Position numbers and translations under genes: made by a program. A stretch of DNA of 64,000 nucleotides. Origin: Leuconostoc fallax KCTC 3537 (GTDB taxonomy: Bacteria; Bacillota; Bacilli; Lactobacillales; Lactobacillaceae). The notes under the pieces were generated by a model. That model had not been told where the DNA came from, did no database searches, and saw only the letters and a program-made list of their open reading frames with translations. Of this stretch, positions 35,797 to 47,084 are shown piece after piece; positions within the stretch are counted from its first letter, which is position 1; each line of letters begins with the position of its first letter. The stretch spans positions 1 through 64,000 of the forward strand of contig NZ_AEIZ01000013.1 in NCBI RefSeq assembly GCF_000165675.1, given 5' to 3'.

Positions 35797-37922
35797 TTAA
35801 TCCATTACTGCACTAATCATAATCTTGCCGTCCACAAGGTCCGCTTGTAGCTGCTTCTCGCCAGGATTATCCAAGTAGAAATCCGTCACCTGATCACGAA
35901 TTTGTTGCTCGATCACACGACGTAACGGCCGTGCACCAAGCGCTTCATCGTAGCCAAGTTCAATCAATTCATTTTTGGCTGCATCGCTGACGGTTAACGT
36001 TAGCGATTTTTTGGCTAAGGTCTTATTGACATCGTCTAACATCAAATCAACAATCTGCTTCAAATCATCCTTTGATAAGGCGCTAAATTCAATCACGCCA
36101 TTAAATCGGTTCAAAAACTCTGGACGGAAGTAAGGAGCTAATCGGTCCATCAATGCCATATCATCATTGTCATGACCAAATCCTGCGTTAGATGTTGCAA
36201 TCACAACAGTGTTCTTAAAGTTAACCACATTACCCTGACCATCTGTTAAACGACCATCATCCATTACTTGTAGTAATAAGGTCAACACTTGTGGATTAGC
36301 TTTTTCAATCTCATCCAACAAAACAATGGAGTATGGATTACGGCGAACACGCTCAGTTAACGTATTACTGTTATCGTCATAGCCCACATAGCCAGCCGTC
36401 GTACCAATCAGCTTCGATACCGCCGTCAAATCGGAATACTCACTCATATCTAAACGAATGATATTATCTTTTGACCCAAACATATCCAAAGCTAACTGCT
36501 TAGCTAACTCAGTCTTACCAACACCTGTTGGTCCTACAAATAAGAATGAACCAATTGGTCGGTTTCCTTCATCAAATCCTGCACGATTACGACGGATAGC
36601 TCGCGCAACCATTTTGACTGCTTCTTCTTGACCAATTACCTTACCTGACAACCGATCACCGATTGTCTTTAAGCGTTCAATATCAGAAGCACCCATTTGT
36701 GATACCGGAATACCCGTTAAGCGTTCCACTGCTTCAGCAACATCATTTGGCGTTGCTTTCACATTGACATCCTTGTCTGAATGCTCAAGCTTTTTTGAAT
36801 TGCTTCAATATCTTGCTTTGCTTTTAATGCTGTTTCGAAGTCCTCTTCTTGTACGGCTTGATCTTGCTTTACTTTGGCTTCATCTAATTGCTTTTGTAGT
36901 GAAACAGCATCTGAGGCTGGATACTTTGCGCTTAGATGTGCAGCAGTGACATCCAACAAATCAATTGCCTTATCAGGTAATGAACGTTGTGGAATATACT
37001 GTACGGCGTAGTCTACTGCTGCCTTCAAGACATCGTCTGGTAGTTCCACATGATGATGCTTCTCATACAACTTGGCAATCCCCTTCAAGATAAGTAATGT
37101 ATCTTGTGGACTTGGGGCATTAACTTGCACTTCGTTAAATCGCCGTGCCAAAGCCGCATTCTTCATAATCGTATTACGATATTCATCCTGGGTTGTAGCA
37201 CCAATCAATGAAATTTCACCACGACTTAATGCTGGCTTAATAATATCAGCCAAACCCTTACCACCATCTTCGCCGCCAGTAGAACCTGCACCTAATATTT
37301 GATGAATTTCATCAAAGAATAAGATAATGTTACCAGCAGTCTTAACTTCTTTTAATAAGTTTTGAATATTTTCTTCAAAAGCACCTCGGAATTGGGTTCC
37401 TGCCTCCAATGAAGAAATATCAATTGAATAAATCACCTTGTCTTTAATTGCAGCTGGGACATCGCCATTCACAATGGCTTGTGCTAAGCCTTCGACAACA
37501 GCTGTTTTACCAACACCGGCATCACCAACGAGCACCGGATTATTCTTAGTACGACGGCTCAAAATTTCTGCTGTTTCCTGAATCTCTTTATTACGGCCGA
37601 TTACGGGATCCAATAAACCATCACGTGCTTCTTGTGTCAAGTTACGACCCAATTTAGCTAACATACCTTCTTGTGCCGGTCCTTGTGGTTGTTGGGCAAT
37701 CGGACGCCCATTACCTGCTACTGGTCTTGGTTGACCAGTTACACCAGAATTACCGGGTAACTGACCGTTTTGTCGATAAGCCATAAATTCTTCAGGTGTC
37801 ACTTCACGACCATTAATTAAGTAACGACGCTCAGAATTCATCCCATTCATGTTGCCCATCATATTGTTAAAAATATCATTCATGTCTGATCCAAATGGAT
37901 CGTTAAAAAAGTTATTTGCCAT
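35797..37922 (-). CDS. clpL: Clp family AAA+ ATPase, ClpL-like (frameshifted as read)
   Basis: Two open segments join into a protein of about 708 residues when one base is added at T-run 36791-36796 (join [21 protein letters not shown]). The N-terminus is rich in Asn, Met and Gly ([21 protein letters not shown]) and lacks the zinc finger of ClpE, as in ClpL. The first AAA domain has [14 protein letters not shown]; a short coiled middle follows; the second has [14 protein letters not shown]. It acts as a stress chaperone. GGAG precedes the start. A small HTH gene lies directly upstream in the same direction. Confidence 0.82.
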
Positions 37923-37939
37923 AAATTGAACTCTCCTTT

Positions 37940-38164
37940 TTAATCATCTATATATAATCGTTCAAGTTCCCTCAATACCTCCCACATTGCTTTATGTTGT
38001 ACTTTGGCTAATGCATCAAGGTCTCTTAAATTTAAGGGTGTCGCATCAGATTGTGCTTTATTAAACGATTTGTGAATTGTTGTATAGCCATACCCAGACT
38101 CCTTCGCTACACGATATATCGTTAATGAATTGTCGTCCAGATAAGCCTTAATATCAAATCTCAT
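37940..38164 (-). CDS. Small helix-turn-helix-like protein upstream of clpL
   Basis: The 74-residue protein reads as a bare XRE/phage-type DNA-binding domain ([22 protein letters not shown]), followed by a Leu/Arg-rich helix to the end. AGAGG precedes the start. Its stop is 17 bases before clpL, so both are probably cotranscribed. It could regulate the operon through the inverted repeats in the divergent region upstream. The function is inferred only. Confidence 0.65.
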   Translation of the reverse strand: MRFDIKAYLDDNSLTIYRVAKESGYGYTTIHKSFNKAQSDATPLNLRDLDALAKVQHKAMWEVLRELERLYIDD

Positions 38165-38387
38165 GTCATATTCGACCTCTTTTCTTTAATATATGCAGTA
38201 GCTGCATGGGTGCTTATTTATCAGTTCATCTGTCAGTGATGCACACCACTTCTGAACTTCTCTACATCATTATTATACCACATATGTGATATAACACAAA
38301 CGTGTTATACTTTTTCAAAAAGATTATCTCATGTTATGATAGAATGATTGTTTACATTGACTGCCTTTGTAGAAAGAAAGAGAAATA
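38165..38387. promoter_or_regulatory. Divergent promoter region with inverted repeats
   Basis: It holds ATAACAC-N4-GTGTTAT and, next to it, a near-palindrome ATACCACATATGTGATAT (about 38274-38309), close to a minus-strand TATAAT. These are candidate operators for the clpL transcript. I found no CtsR consensus. A plus-strand TATGAT near 38334 may serve rlmCD. Confidence 0.5.
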
Positions 38388-39814
38388 ATGGAAAATAAAA
38401 AGAAGAAATCTTACCGTCCTTATTCACATAAACGCTCTACTCCAAAAGATGTACTGGTTAAAGTCGGCCAGAAGTTCCCGCTCACCATTAAAAGATTGGG
38501 TATTAACGGTGAAGGTATTGGTTATTATAAAAAGAAAATTGTTTTCGTGCCCGGCGTATTACCTAATGAAGTTGCTGTGGTTAAAGTAACCGAAGTTTCG
38601 CCAAAGTTTTTGAGTGCAAAAGTGATGAGTATCCGTGAAAAATCACCTGATCGTGTAACGCCCTTGGATGAACATGCGAATATTGTTGGTGGCTTTGAAC
38701 TAGAACATATGACATACGCAGCGCAATTGGCATTCAAAAAAGACGTCATTGCACAAGCATTAGAAAAATTCCAACCGCGTGATTGGCAATCCATTAACTT
38801 GCGCGACACAATTGGTATGCAACACCCCTATGAATATCGTAATAAAGCCCAATTCCCCGTTCGTAAAATACAAGGTGAACTTAAAATGGGTATGTATGCT
38901 CGTGGTAGCCATGAACTCATTGATTTGCCAGTCGTACATACACAAGATCCGTTGACAATGACAGTAATGCGTAAAGTCCGCGATTTATTAGAAAAGCAAT
39001 CCATCAGTATTTATAATGAAGAAAAGAATAAAGGGACCGTTAAAACTGTGGTTGCCCGTGCCTCACAAACCAGTGGACAAGTCCAACTGACATTTGTAAC
39101 AAATACTGATGGTTTCCCCGGTGATAGTGAATTAATCCAAGCAATACAAAAAGAACTACCACAAGTCGTTGGTATTTTCCAAAATTATAATCCAGGTCGT
39201 ACTAGCCTCGTTTGGGGTGATGAAACCATTAAGCTATGGGGACAGGATTATATTGAAGAAACAATACTCGGTAAAACATTCCAACTCTCTCCTAGAGCAT
39301 TTATGCAGCTCAATCATACACAGATGACTGTTGCATATGAAACAGCTATTGCAGCACTTGATCTCAAGCACGCTGATAGATTGGTGGATGCCTATGCCGG
39401 TGTCGGTACAATTGGTATCACCTTAGCAGATAAAACCGGTGAAGTCCGTGGTATGGAAGTCATTCCGGAGGCCGTTGACGATGCCATGATTAACGCTCAA
39501 ATTAATGGCATTGACAATGCTACTTATGAAGTGGGTACTGCCGAACAACTATTACCACAATGGCAAAAAGAAGGATGGATTGCTGATGCATTAGTCGTTG
39601 ATCCACCACGTCCTGGCCTAGAACCCGCCCTTAAAAAAGAAATTTTACGTACTAAGCCAGAAAAATTCGTCTATATGTCTTGTAATCCTTCAACACTAGC
39701 ACGTGATCTCGTTGAATTATCTAAAGTATATCGTGTCGATTACATTCAATCGATTGATATGTTTCCACAGACACCGCGTTGGGAGGGAATTGCCAAATTA
39801 ACGAGAAAAAATAA
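38388..39814 (+). CDS. rlmCD: 23S rRNA (uracil-5-)-methyltransferase RlmCD/RumA family
   Basis: The protein of about 475 residues has an N-terminal TRAM RNA-binding domain (residues 22-80), a SAM site YAGVGTIGITLA, the DPPRPGLEP motif and the catalytic cysteine in MSCNPSTLARD. It makes 5-methyluridine in 23S rRNA. As read, the frame runs through the terminator hairpin; adding one base to A-run 39806-39811 creates the stop TAA at 39812-39814, giving the natural end KLTRKK. AAGAAAGAG precedes the start. Confidence 0.9.
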
Positions 39815-39824
39815 TACAAGCAAC

Positions 39825-39854
39825 AAAAAAGCTCACCGGACGGTGAGCTTTTTT
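39825..39854. terminator. Bidirectional terminator between rlmCD and the symporter
   Basis: AAGCTCACC and GGTGAGCTT form the stem, flanked by A6 and T6. Confidence 0.9.
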
Positions 39855-39855
39855 A

Positions 39856-41178
39856 TTATTCAGCTTTTGCTTTTTTAGTAAATGTTGCGAGATACTGTTG
39901 GTTCTTTTCCATATCGAATTCTTTTTCAGATTTACCAATAATCATGGCAGCCAAAGAGTTACCAACAACGTTGACCACTGTACGACCCATGTCTACTAGT
40001 CGATCAATACCAGCAATAAAGGTAAGCCCCTGAACAGGAACCCCAATAGATGAAACAGTTGCTAGCAATACGACGAATGATGCGCCTGGTACACCAGCCA
40101 TACCCTTGGATGTAATCATTAATATCACAACTAAGGTAATTTGTTGACTAATCGACAAATGAATATTGTAAGCTTGCGCCAAGAACAGTGCAGCTAAGGA
40201 TTGATAAATCGCTGAACCATCTAAATTAAACGTATATCCAGTAGGAATTACAAAGGAGACAATGCCCTTGCTAACACCAAACTTGTCCATTTTATCAATG
40301 ATACGTGGTAATACTGCTTCCGAACTAGCAGTAGAAAATGCCAAAATCATTTCATCTTTAATCACTTTAAAGAGATCCCAAATATTTAAGTGATAAATTC
40401 TGGCAACTAAGCCCATCACAACAATAATGAAGAAAGCCATCGAAGCGTAAGCCAATAAAATAAAGTAACCCAAAGGCGCTAAGGATTGAAGCCCCATTTG
40501 TGCAACAGTTGCACCAATTAAGGCACAAACACCGATTGGCGCTGTATGCATCACCCAACTGGTCACTTTGAACATGACTTCAGAAACAGCACGTAAGAAA
40601 TCAGTTAATATTTCGCCACGTTTACCAACTGCAGCAATACCTAAGCCGAAGAAGACTGAAAAGAAAATGACTGGAATCATATCACCTGCTGACAAAGCCT
40701 TGAAAATATTAGTTGGTATGATTTCCATAATTGTTGACCATATTCCAGTATGTGATGCCGTTTTGGCTGTTGCCATATACTGACTAATATTTTGGCTATG
40801 TAATTGATGAATATCAATATAGTGTCCCGGTTGGAAAATATTTCCCACCAGCAACCCTAATATAATCGCCACAGTCGTCATTAACTCAAAATATATGAGT
40901 GTCTTACCACCAACACGACCCAGTTGATGCATATCTCCCATATTGGCAATACCAACCGTTAAGCAGGATACCACAATTGGCAAAACAATCATTTGTATCA
41001 AGCTAATAAACATTGTCCCAATGTTTTGCATCGCAGTAATGGCCATCTGATTTTCATAGAAAACAACGCCCAATATCACGCCCAAAAATAAGCCAACTAA
41101 AATCTGCCATCCTAAACTTATCCGCCAAACGCGTCTTGGTTTCATTTGTGCTTTTTCAGCCATCCCAACCGTCCTCAC
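39856..41178 (-). CDS. Dicarboxylate/amino acid:cation symporter (DAACS family)
   Basis: The 440-residue protein has the GltP/DctA fold with about eight helices and two hairpins: FSTASSEAVLPRI (serine-rich hairpin) and TGYTFNLDGSAIYQSLAALF, plus GVPGASFVVLLATVSSIG. It takes up glutamate, aspartate or C4-dicarboxylates with sodium or protons; the sequence does not decide which. The start at 41178 or ATG 41163 (MAEKAQMKPRR) is open. It is a single gene. Confidence 0.87.
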   Translation of the reverse strand: MRTVGMAEKAQMKPRRVWRISLGWQILVGLFLGVILGVVFYENQMAITAMQNIGTMFISLIQMIVLPIVVSCLTVGIANMGDMHQLGRVGGKTLIYFELMTTVAIILGLLVGNIFQPGHYIDIHQLHSQNISQYMATAKTASHTGIWSTIMEIIPTNIFKALSAGDMIPVIFFSVFFGLGIAAVGKRGEILTDFLRAVSEVMFKVTSWVMHTAPIGVCALIGATVAQMGLQSLAPLGYFILLAYASMAFFIIVVMGLVARIYHLNIWDLFKVIKDEMILAFSTASSEAVLPRIIDKMDKFGVSKGIVSFVIPTGYTFNLDGSAIYQSLAALFLAQAYNIHLSISQQITLVVILMITSKGMAGVPGASFVVLLATVSSIGVPVQGLTFIAGIDRLVDMGRTVVNVVGNSLAAMIIGKSEKEFDMEKNQQYLATFTKKAKAE

Positions 41179-41378
41179 ATTGTCCGTTGATTTTCACATA
41201 CGTTTATAATATTACCACACTTAATCGTTAAAATTAACTCTAATTCCGATAGATTAATTAAAAAACGCAGTAAACATTCTTTTAATCATGCTGAATTAAG
41301 TGTTATTCCTATATTTTTATGCTAAATGTTAACGTTTTGTTGTGTCATCTAAATGCCAATAGCACTAAAACAACGCAG

Positions 41379-41407
41379 AAAAAAAGGACAATAGCATGTA
41401 TTGTCCT
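41379..41407 (-). terminator. Terminator of the acetyltransferase-oxidoreductase unit
   Basis: AGGACAATA and TATTGTCCT form a 9-bp stem, followed on the minus strand by seven Ts. No gene is visible in 41179-41421. Confidence 0.88.
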
Positions 41408-41421
41408 AAAAAATATGTCAA

Positions 41422-41954
41422 TTACCGATTAATATCAACCTCAAGCTCGCTAAAAATTGGTCGGGCCATACTCAAATAATCTGCAATTGTAATATGCTCA
41501 CTGCTGCGCAATACGTAAAAACACCTGCTGGAATCGTAGCAGTATAGCCACTTTCCAAAATGCCATTCTTTTGATAAAATCTATAACGCTTTTGTCGTTG
41601 CTCATAATTATCTGCTGTTTCATCTAGATATTCACACTCTAATACAAAGCCATCTGGAAACATCGATTTAAAACATGATAACGCTTGTGCACCCAAACCC
41701 TCGCCACGTAAATTTGGATCAACTGCAAAAAACAGAATAAAGGCTTGATGCACATTCTGCGTATTGAGTTGATAAACGACTAATCCCACTGGTCGTGCGC
41801 CATCCAAAATAATCCCCAGATTAAGACCCTCGTGTTGTCGGGCCAATTGCTGTAGCGTTTCAAACTCAAAACGTTCAATTGCAGGGAACGCTTCTTCATA
41901 TAATTGTTGCCAATACGCATTATATTGGGGCGTTAACGTTGCCACTTCTAACAT
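41422..41954 (-). CDS. GNAT-family N-acetyltransferase (frameshifted near the end)
   Basis: The protein of about 177 residues has the GNAT acetyl-CoA site, here FFAVDPNLRGEGLGAQALS. As read it stops early at 41472; one base added to A-run 41517-41521 gives AGVFYVLRSSEHITIADYL and an end at VDINR, stop 41422. The substrate is unknown. AGAGG precedes the start. It lies 16 bases after the oxidoreductase gene on the same strand. Confidence 0.8.
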
Positions 41955-41970
41955 ACATACCTCTTAACGT

Positions 41971-42867
41971 TTATCTAAAATTCAATACTAATTTACCCAC
42001 AGTATGCTTACGATCGTGGAATTCTCTTAAGTTATCTACATTAAATGGTTTAACTTCTGCTATTTTAACGATTAAATTATCATGAGCAATCGCTGATAAT
42101 ACAGCAGATAAACTCTTCCCACTAGATTTCAAGAAAAAACTAGATACACGAGGGTCATCATTACTGCCTAAAGTAGACACTAATTGACCTGTTGGCGATA
42201 GGATTGTCAAAGAATCCGTTAACGTCTGCCCACCAACTGTATCCAATATCTTATCAACAGTATCAATGACCTGATTAAACCGTACTGCTTTATAATCAAT
42301 CACTTTCAAACTATGATCAAACTGCTTCAGAAAGTCCGCACCTTTACCACTGGCCGTAGTATAGATAGGTGTAGCACCAATCTTCTTAGCAAATTGAATT
42401 GCTGTAAATCCTACACTACCTGCACCACCATGAATCAAAATGCTTTCATTTGGCTTTAATTGCAACGCATCATAGATCGCTTGGTAGGCTGCTTGCGCAC
42501 CCAATGCTGAAGCTGCCGCTTGCTCATAAGTCACATTATCAGGAATTTTAGCCAATAAAGATTGTCCTACTGGCACATATTCCGCATAACTTTTATGATG
42601 TGGATTAGCTGCCACACGATCACCAATATGAAAACCAGTGACTTCATGACCAACAGCAACAATATCTCCAGCAACAGAAGACCCACCAATCAGTGGCATC
42701 TCACTATCAGTACCCATTAACCCTGCTCTAAACTTAACATCATAAGGATCAATGGCCGTTGCATGTTGCATCACCAAGACCTGTTTGGGTTTAATCTCTG
42801 GAGTCGCTACATCCGCTTCAGTCAATACACGCACATCACCATAACCTGTCATTTGAATTGCTCGCAT
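41971..42867 (-). CDS. NADPH:quinone oxidoreductase-like MDR protein
   Basis: The product of 298 residues is a zinc-free medium-chain dehydrogenase: the N-terminal catalytic fold MRAIQMTGYGDVRVL, then the nucleotide site ILIHGGAGSVGFTAIQFAKKIG. It reduces quinones or enones with NADPH in the cytoplasm; the substrate is unknown. I chose ATG 42867, preceded by GGAG at eight bases; an upstream in-frame ATG at 42912 has none. It probably shares a transcript with the acetyltransferase gene. Confidence 0.85.
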   Translation of the reverse strand: MRAIQMTGYGDVRVLTEADVATPEIKPKQVLVMQHATAIDPYDVKFRAGLMGTDSEMPLIGGSSVAGDIVAVGHEVTGFHIGDRVAANPHHKSYAEYVPVGQSLLAKIPDNVTYEQAAASALGAQAAYQAIYDALQLKPNESILIHGGAGSVGFTAIQFAKKIGATPIYTTASGKGADFLKQFDHSLKVIDYKAVRFNQVIDTVDKILDTVGGQTLTDSLTILSPTGQLVSTLGSNDDPRVSSFFLKSSGKSLSAVLSAIAHDNLIVKIAEVKPFNVDNLREFHDRKHTVGKLVLNFR

Positions 42868-42927
42868 TATGTCGTCTCCTTTACTTTCTATTTTAAAGTA
42901 AAGTACTCCCAATTGCTTACGATACGT

Positions 42928-43425
42928 TTAATTCCCTTTGATTCGCTGCCAGAAGGATTTTTTATCTTCCTTTACTTTTGATTCATCATGACTTTCTTCT
43001 ACCGATTCATGATCAATCACTGCATCACCATCTTTATCTTCACTCTTTTCATCGTCCATCGTCAATCTCAATTGCAGTTGCTGCGACTGATCGACCAATC
43101 GCGTTTGATTCGTTAATAGTTGTTTGAGGTATTCATTAGTGCTGCGCAGTTCGGCAATCAATTCTTCTTGTTGCTCAATCGTATTTTGCAAAACATCTGC
43201 AGATAAATCCTGTGTTTCTTCTGTTGCTACTTCTGTAATTTCATATTGTTCAGCCAAGGCAGCATAAGTTTTTTGACCATATTCGTTAACCTGCCGCTTA
43301 TTTCTAACCGTTCGTGAAGAGTCATCTGACAAATCATGGTCTTTAATAAAACGATTGAGTGTTGATGAACTAATATTAAAAATTTTCATTAACTCATCTT
43401 TTGTATATTTTTCTTGTTTAGACAT
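42928..43425 (-). CDS. HTH and coiled-coil protein (DUF536-like)
   Basis: The 165-residue protein has an N-terminal helix-turn-helix (YTKDELMKIFNISSSTLNRF), a long coiled coil (about 70-125; EQQEELIAELRSTNEYLKQ) and an acidic tail ending in the basic WQRIKGN. It resembles the C-terminal DUF536 coiled coils of replication-linked proteins, but as a stand-alone chromosomal gene its role is unknown. AAAGGTGAT precedes the start. Confidence 0.7.
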   Translation of the reverse strand: MSKQEKYTKDELMKIFNISSSTLNRFIKDHDLSDDSSRTVRNKRQVNEYGQKTYAALAEQYEITEVATEETQDLSADVLQNTIEQQEELIAELRSTNEYLKQLLTNQTRLVDQSQQLQLRLTMDDEKSEDKDGDAVIDHESVEESHDESKVKEDKKSFWQRIKGN

Positions 43426-43624
43426 ATTATCACCTTTATCATTGCTTTATCTCGATTATACAATGAACCACCTATCATATACCAGCGATAAATCATGAAT
43501 ATGACACAAAAATTCAAAATAAAATAATTAAACTAATATATGACAAGCTGATCATTTGTGAAAAGATTAGCAATAGGCATATAATGGTGGTGTTATTACA
43601 ATATAAGTCATGGAGGAAAGAAAG

Positions 43625-44398
43625 ATGACGCAGAAAGTTGCAATTATTACTGGTGGTGGACAGGGTATTGGTGAAGGTATTGCGCTCCGCCTTGCTGATG
43701 ATGGTTATGCCATTATTATTAATGGTCGAACACAATCCAAGCTTGATAAGGTTGCCAAAAAGATTACGGATAAGGGTGGCAAGGCTGTTACCTTTACCGG
43801 TGATGTTTCTCAACGTCAAACCAACGAAGATTTAATTGCTCTGGCAGATAAAGAATTTGGTCGCCTAGATATATTTGTTGCTAATGCGGGTATTGATTGG
43901 GTTGATAGTATTGAAGAGACCCCTGCTGAAGAAATCGATACAATTCTGAATATCAACCTCAAATCACAAATTTGGGCTCTTCAAACTGCGCCATCTCTCA
44001 TGCGTAAAAGTGGTGATGGTGGGTCAATTATTTTAGCTTCCTCAATAGCTGGTATGGAAGGTATGGAATTATTGGGTATCTATTCAGCCACAAAGTTTGC
44101 GACACGCGGTCTAGTGCAAGCCGCAGCTAAGGAACTCGCTACTGATAAAATTCGTGTCAACGCCTACAACCCTGGTATTGTATTGACGCCAATGTGGGAT
44201 GACATCGATCAACGTTTTGCTGAACGTAAAAATGTACCAATCGGCGCAACACGTCAAGCCTTTATCGATGGTATTCTGTTAGGTCGTGGTGAAGAACCAG
44301 AGGACGTTGCTAAATTAGTTAGCTTCCTAGCCGGTGATCAAGCCGATTACATTACTGGCCAATCTATTGCTGTTGATGGTGGTATTAAGTTTTCATAA
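43625..44398 (+). CDS. butA: Acetoin/diacetyl reductase, short-chain dehydrogenase
   Basis: The 257-residue SDR protein has the cofactor site ITGGGQGIGEGIA, catalytic serine in ILASSIAGMEG and the YSATKFATRGLVQ pair of Tyr and Lys. The pattern fits diacetyl reductase forming (S)-acetoin and butanediol with NADH. I chose ATG 43625 because GGAGG lies nine bases upstream; the ATG at 43610 would contain the ribosome site itself. A promoter with TATAAT near 43580 and a terminator bound the gene. Confidence 0.9.
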   Translation: MTQKVAIITGGGQGIGEGIALRLADDGYAIIINGRTQSKLDKVAKKITDKGGKAVTFTGDVSQRQTNEDLIALADKEFGRLDIFVANAGIDWVDSIEETPAEEIDTILNINLKSQIWALQTAPSLMRKSGDGGSIILASSIAGMEGMELLGIYSATKFATRGLVQAAAKELATDKIRVNAYNPGIVLTPMWDDIDQRFAERKNVPIGATRQAFIDGILLGRGEEPEDVAKLVSFLAGDQADYITGQSIAVDGGIKFS

Positions 44399-44407
44399 AC
44401 CTGAAAT

Positions 44408-44437
44408 AAAAAAGCAATCCTGTGTGATTGCTTTTTT
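44408..44437 (+). terminator. Terminator of butA
   Basis: AAGCAATC and GATTGCTT form the stem, followed by T6. Confidence 0.88.
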
Positions 44438-44503
44438 ATTTGACCCTCTTGTCCTCATTAAAATAACAAAGCATGTCATATCAAAATATTGAATGTAATG
44501 CCT

Positions 44504-44519
44504 TGTTTCACGTGAAACA
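44504..44519. promoter_or_regulatory. parS site for ParB (chromosome segregation)
   Basis: TGTTTCACGTGAAACA is a perfect 16-bp palindrome and matches the bacterial parS consensus TGTTNCACGTGNAACA at every fixed base. It lies between genes, away from the copper operators. ParB loads here to organise the origin region. No parAB genes are in the window. Confidence 0.85.
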
Positions 44520-44574
44520 CTTGTAATCACTAATCCCATCTTCTGTAGCATCTAATGGTTGCATGACGATTTAT

Positions 44575-44619
44575 AACAGATGTAAACAATCTAGTTGCAA
44601 TAAATAGACTACAAATGTA
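44575..44619. promoter_or_regulatory. Two cop boxes, CopY operators
   Basis: AACAGATGTA (44575-44584) and TACAAATGTA (44610-44619) match the CopY box NACANNTGTA. They flank the likely promoter of copYB, as in other lactic acid bacteria. Confidence 0.85.
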
Positions 44620-44646
44620 GACTAACAATATGAACAATACAGAAAA

Positions 44647-45053
44647 ATGACGACAAGTGAATGGGAAGTTATGCGCATTGTCTGGACTCTAGGGCAAGCA
44701 ACTAGCCGAGAAATTACTGATATTTTACAAAAAAGCATTCTTGGCAGCCCTCAACAATCAAAACCTTGATTGCGCGTTTAGAACATAAAGGCTATCTCCA
44801 GCACAATGGCGCGGTTCGTGACCGTCACTATCAATCTACTATAACTGAAAACGTAGCGATGAAAAGTATCTTGATGGATACGCTTAATGCTATGTGCGCC
44901 ATGCATATTGGTGCCACTTTGGCAGACATTATAAAAGATATCCCTTTATCACAAACAGATATTACCCATTTAGAGGTGCTCTTAGCAGACAAAAAACAGA
45001 CAGCACCTCAAACCGTTGCCTGTAACTGTTTATCAATAGAAAGGAAGTGTTGA
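44647..45053 (+). CDS. copY: Copper-responsive repressor CopY (frameshifted as read)
   Basis: The protein of about 135 residues has the BlaI/CopY winged helix (MTTSEWEVMRIVWTLG, SREITDILQKK, STIKTLIARLEHKGYL). One base added at A-run 44729-44734 joins the two segments. The C-terminal cysteines VACNCLSIERKC are a variant of the copper-binding CxC pair. Copper would release it from the cop boxes just upstream. Its stop is one base before copB. Confidence 0.88.
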
Positions 45054-45054
45054 A

Positions 45055-47084
45055 ATGGATCATCACAATATGGACCATCATAACCATATGTCCATGCAAG
45101 AGCAGCAACATACACCGTCTTCGCACAATAATCATCACCATAATAGTATGGATATGGATATGGATGACTTAACCAAACGTTTTTGGTGGTCTCTAATCTT
45201 AATGGTGCCAATTATTATTATGGCGCCATTTATGGGTCTAAGTCTCCCATTCACATGGACTTTTACAGGGAGCATATGGCTGGTTACAGTTTTAGCTACT
45301 ATTTTATTTATCGTGGGTACACCGCCTTTTTTCAAAGGCGCTAAAATGGAACTTAGTCATCGCAAACCCGCAATGCTGAGCTTAATTAGTATGGCCTTAA
45401 TTGTGACTTATTTTTATTCCATATACACCGTTATTGCTAATGAAATGTTCCATATGCATCCACATATGATGGATTTTTTCTGGGAATTTGCCACACTAAC
45501 TGTCATCATGTTATTGGGTCATCGTATTGAAATGAGTGTCACTATGCAAGCTGGTGACGCCACGTCTAAACTACAAGCATTGTTGCCACGCATCGCGCAT
45601 GTTAAACACGATGATATGGTTCATGACATGCCTTTGGCCGAAATTAAGCAAGATATGATACTGCAAGTGTTAGCTGGCGAAAGCTTTCCCACAGATGGCA
45701 TTGTTTTGGAAGGACATAGTCAAGTTGATGAGTCATTAATGACTGGGGAAAGTCGTTTAATTGATAAGCAAAAAGATAGCGCCGTAGTAGGTGGTACGAT
45801 TAACGGCAATGGTACCTTATTAGTCAAAGTAACGTTTATCGGTGATTATTCATTCATTGGTCGCTTGCAACAGGCACTTACTACTTCCCAAGATAACAAA
45901 TCTCAAATTGAAACAGTAGCTGATCGTGTGGCTTCATGGTTATTCTGGGTAGCATTAGTTGTCGCTGTGTTGGCCGTTGTGGTCTGGTTACCAATTACTG
46001 GCCTCAGCAATGCAATTAATATTGCAGTTACCATACTCGTTATTGCTTGTCCCCATGCTTTAGGCTTGGCTGTTCCCATGGTTATTGCCCGAACTAAGTC
46101 ATTAGCTGCAGCACGTGGCATTTTGATTAAAAACCGCAAAGCTTTACAAAATACTGACATGCTGCGCTATGCCTTAATGGATAAAACAGGTACCCTAACA
46201 ACTGGTCAATTTACGGTAACTGCAGTGACAACTTACGACTTTGATGCGCAAAGGGCATTAGCTATTATGGCAGCTCTCGATCAACAATCAACGCATCCTC
46301 TAGCGGCATCCATCGTGGCACATGCAAAAGCAAAAAAGCACCACAACTAATCGCCCATGATGTGAATAATATTGCTGGTATCGGTGTTAGTGGCATCATT
46401 GATCAGCAACGTTATATCCTAGCCTCATCTCGATATCTTGATGAACACCATATTGACTACTCACCAGTAGATACGACAGTTGGTAACAGCGTTTCTTACT
46501 TACTTGCTGATACAAAAGTTATTGGTGCTGTGAGTCAAGGCGACGCCATTAAAGAATCGGCTAAGGCCTTCATTGATCATTTGAAAGCACAACATCTGAT
46601 ACCAGTCCTTGTAACCGGTGATAATCTCAGTAGCGCGCAAAAAGTTGCGCAAGCATTAGATATTGATGACGTGCACGCCCTTGTTTCACCACAAGATAAA
46701 ATCCAGTTGGTCACACAATATCAGCAAGATGGTCCTGTCATGATGATTGGCGATGGTATTAATGATGCACCTGCACTAGCTCAGGCAGATTTGAGTATCG
46801 CTATTGGTGCTGGTGCAGACGTCGCACAAGCTTCTGCTGATACTGTCTTAGTTTCCGACCATTTACCACAAATTATGAGTTTCTTAACACTTTGCCAACG
46901 CTCACATCGTAAACAAATTCAAAATCTCTGGTGGGGCGCTGGTTACAATATCTTTGCTATTCCACTAGCTGCTGGTGTTCTCGCACCAATTGGTTTTTTG
47001 TTAAATCCAATGATTGGTGCTATTTTGATGTCGGCCTCAACTATCTTGGTTGCATTAAATGCCTTAAGTTTCACAGAAAAATAG
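45055..47084 (+). CDS. copB: Copper-exporting P-type ATPase CopB (frameshifted as read)
   Basis: The protein of about 676 residues begins with a His- and Met-rich stretch (MDHHNMDHHNHMSM, HNNHHHNSMDMDMDD) that binds copper, then membrane helices, TGES, the CPH metal motif (ACPHALGLAVP), DKTGTLTTG with the phosphorylated Asp, and GDGINDAPALAQADLS. CPH and the His-rich start mark the CopB group. One base added at A-run 46332-46337 joins the segments (HAKAKKAPQLIAHDVN). It exports copper with ATP. AAGGAAGTG precedes the start. Confidence 0.9.

Noticed and set aside
35797-37922. Programmed frameshifting in the Clp ATPase or other split genes
   Set aside because: The breaks occur in unrelated genes at plain A/T runs without stimulatory structures and all need the same one-base addition. 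Error in run length explains them more simply.
39815-39878. C-terminal extension of RlmCD across the terminator hairpin
   Set aside because: It depends on an A-run probably read one base short. With seven A the gene stops at 39814, before the hairpin, which is the normal arrangement.
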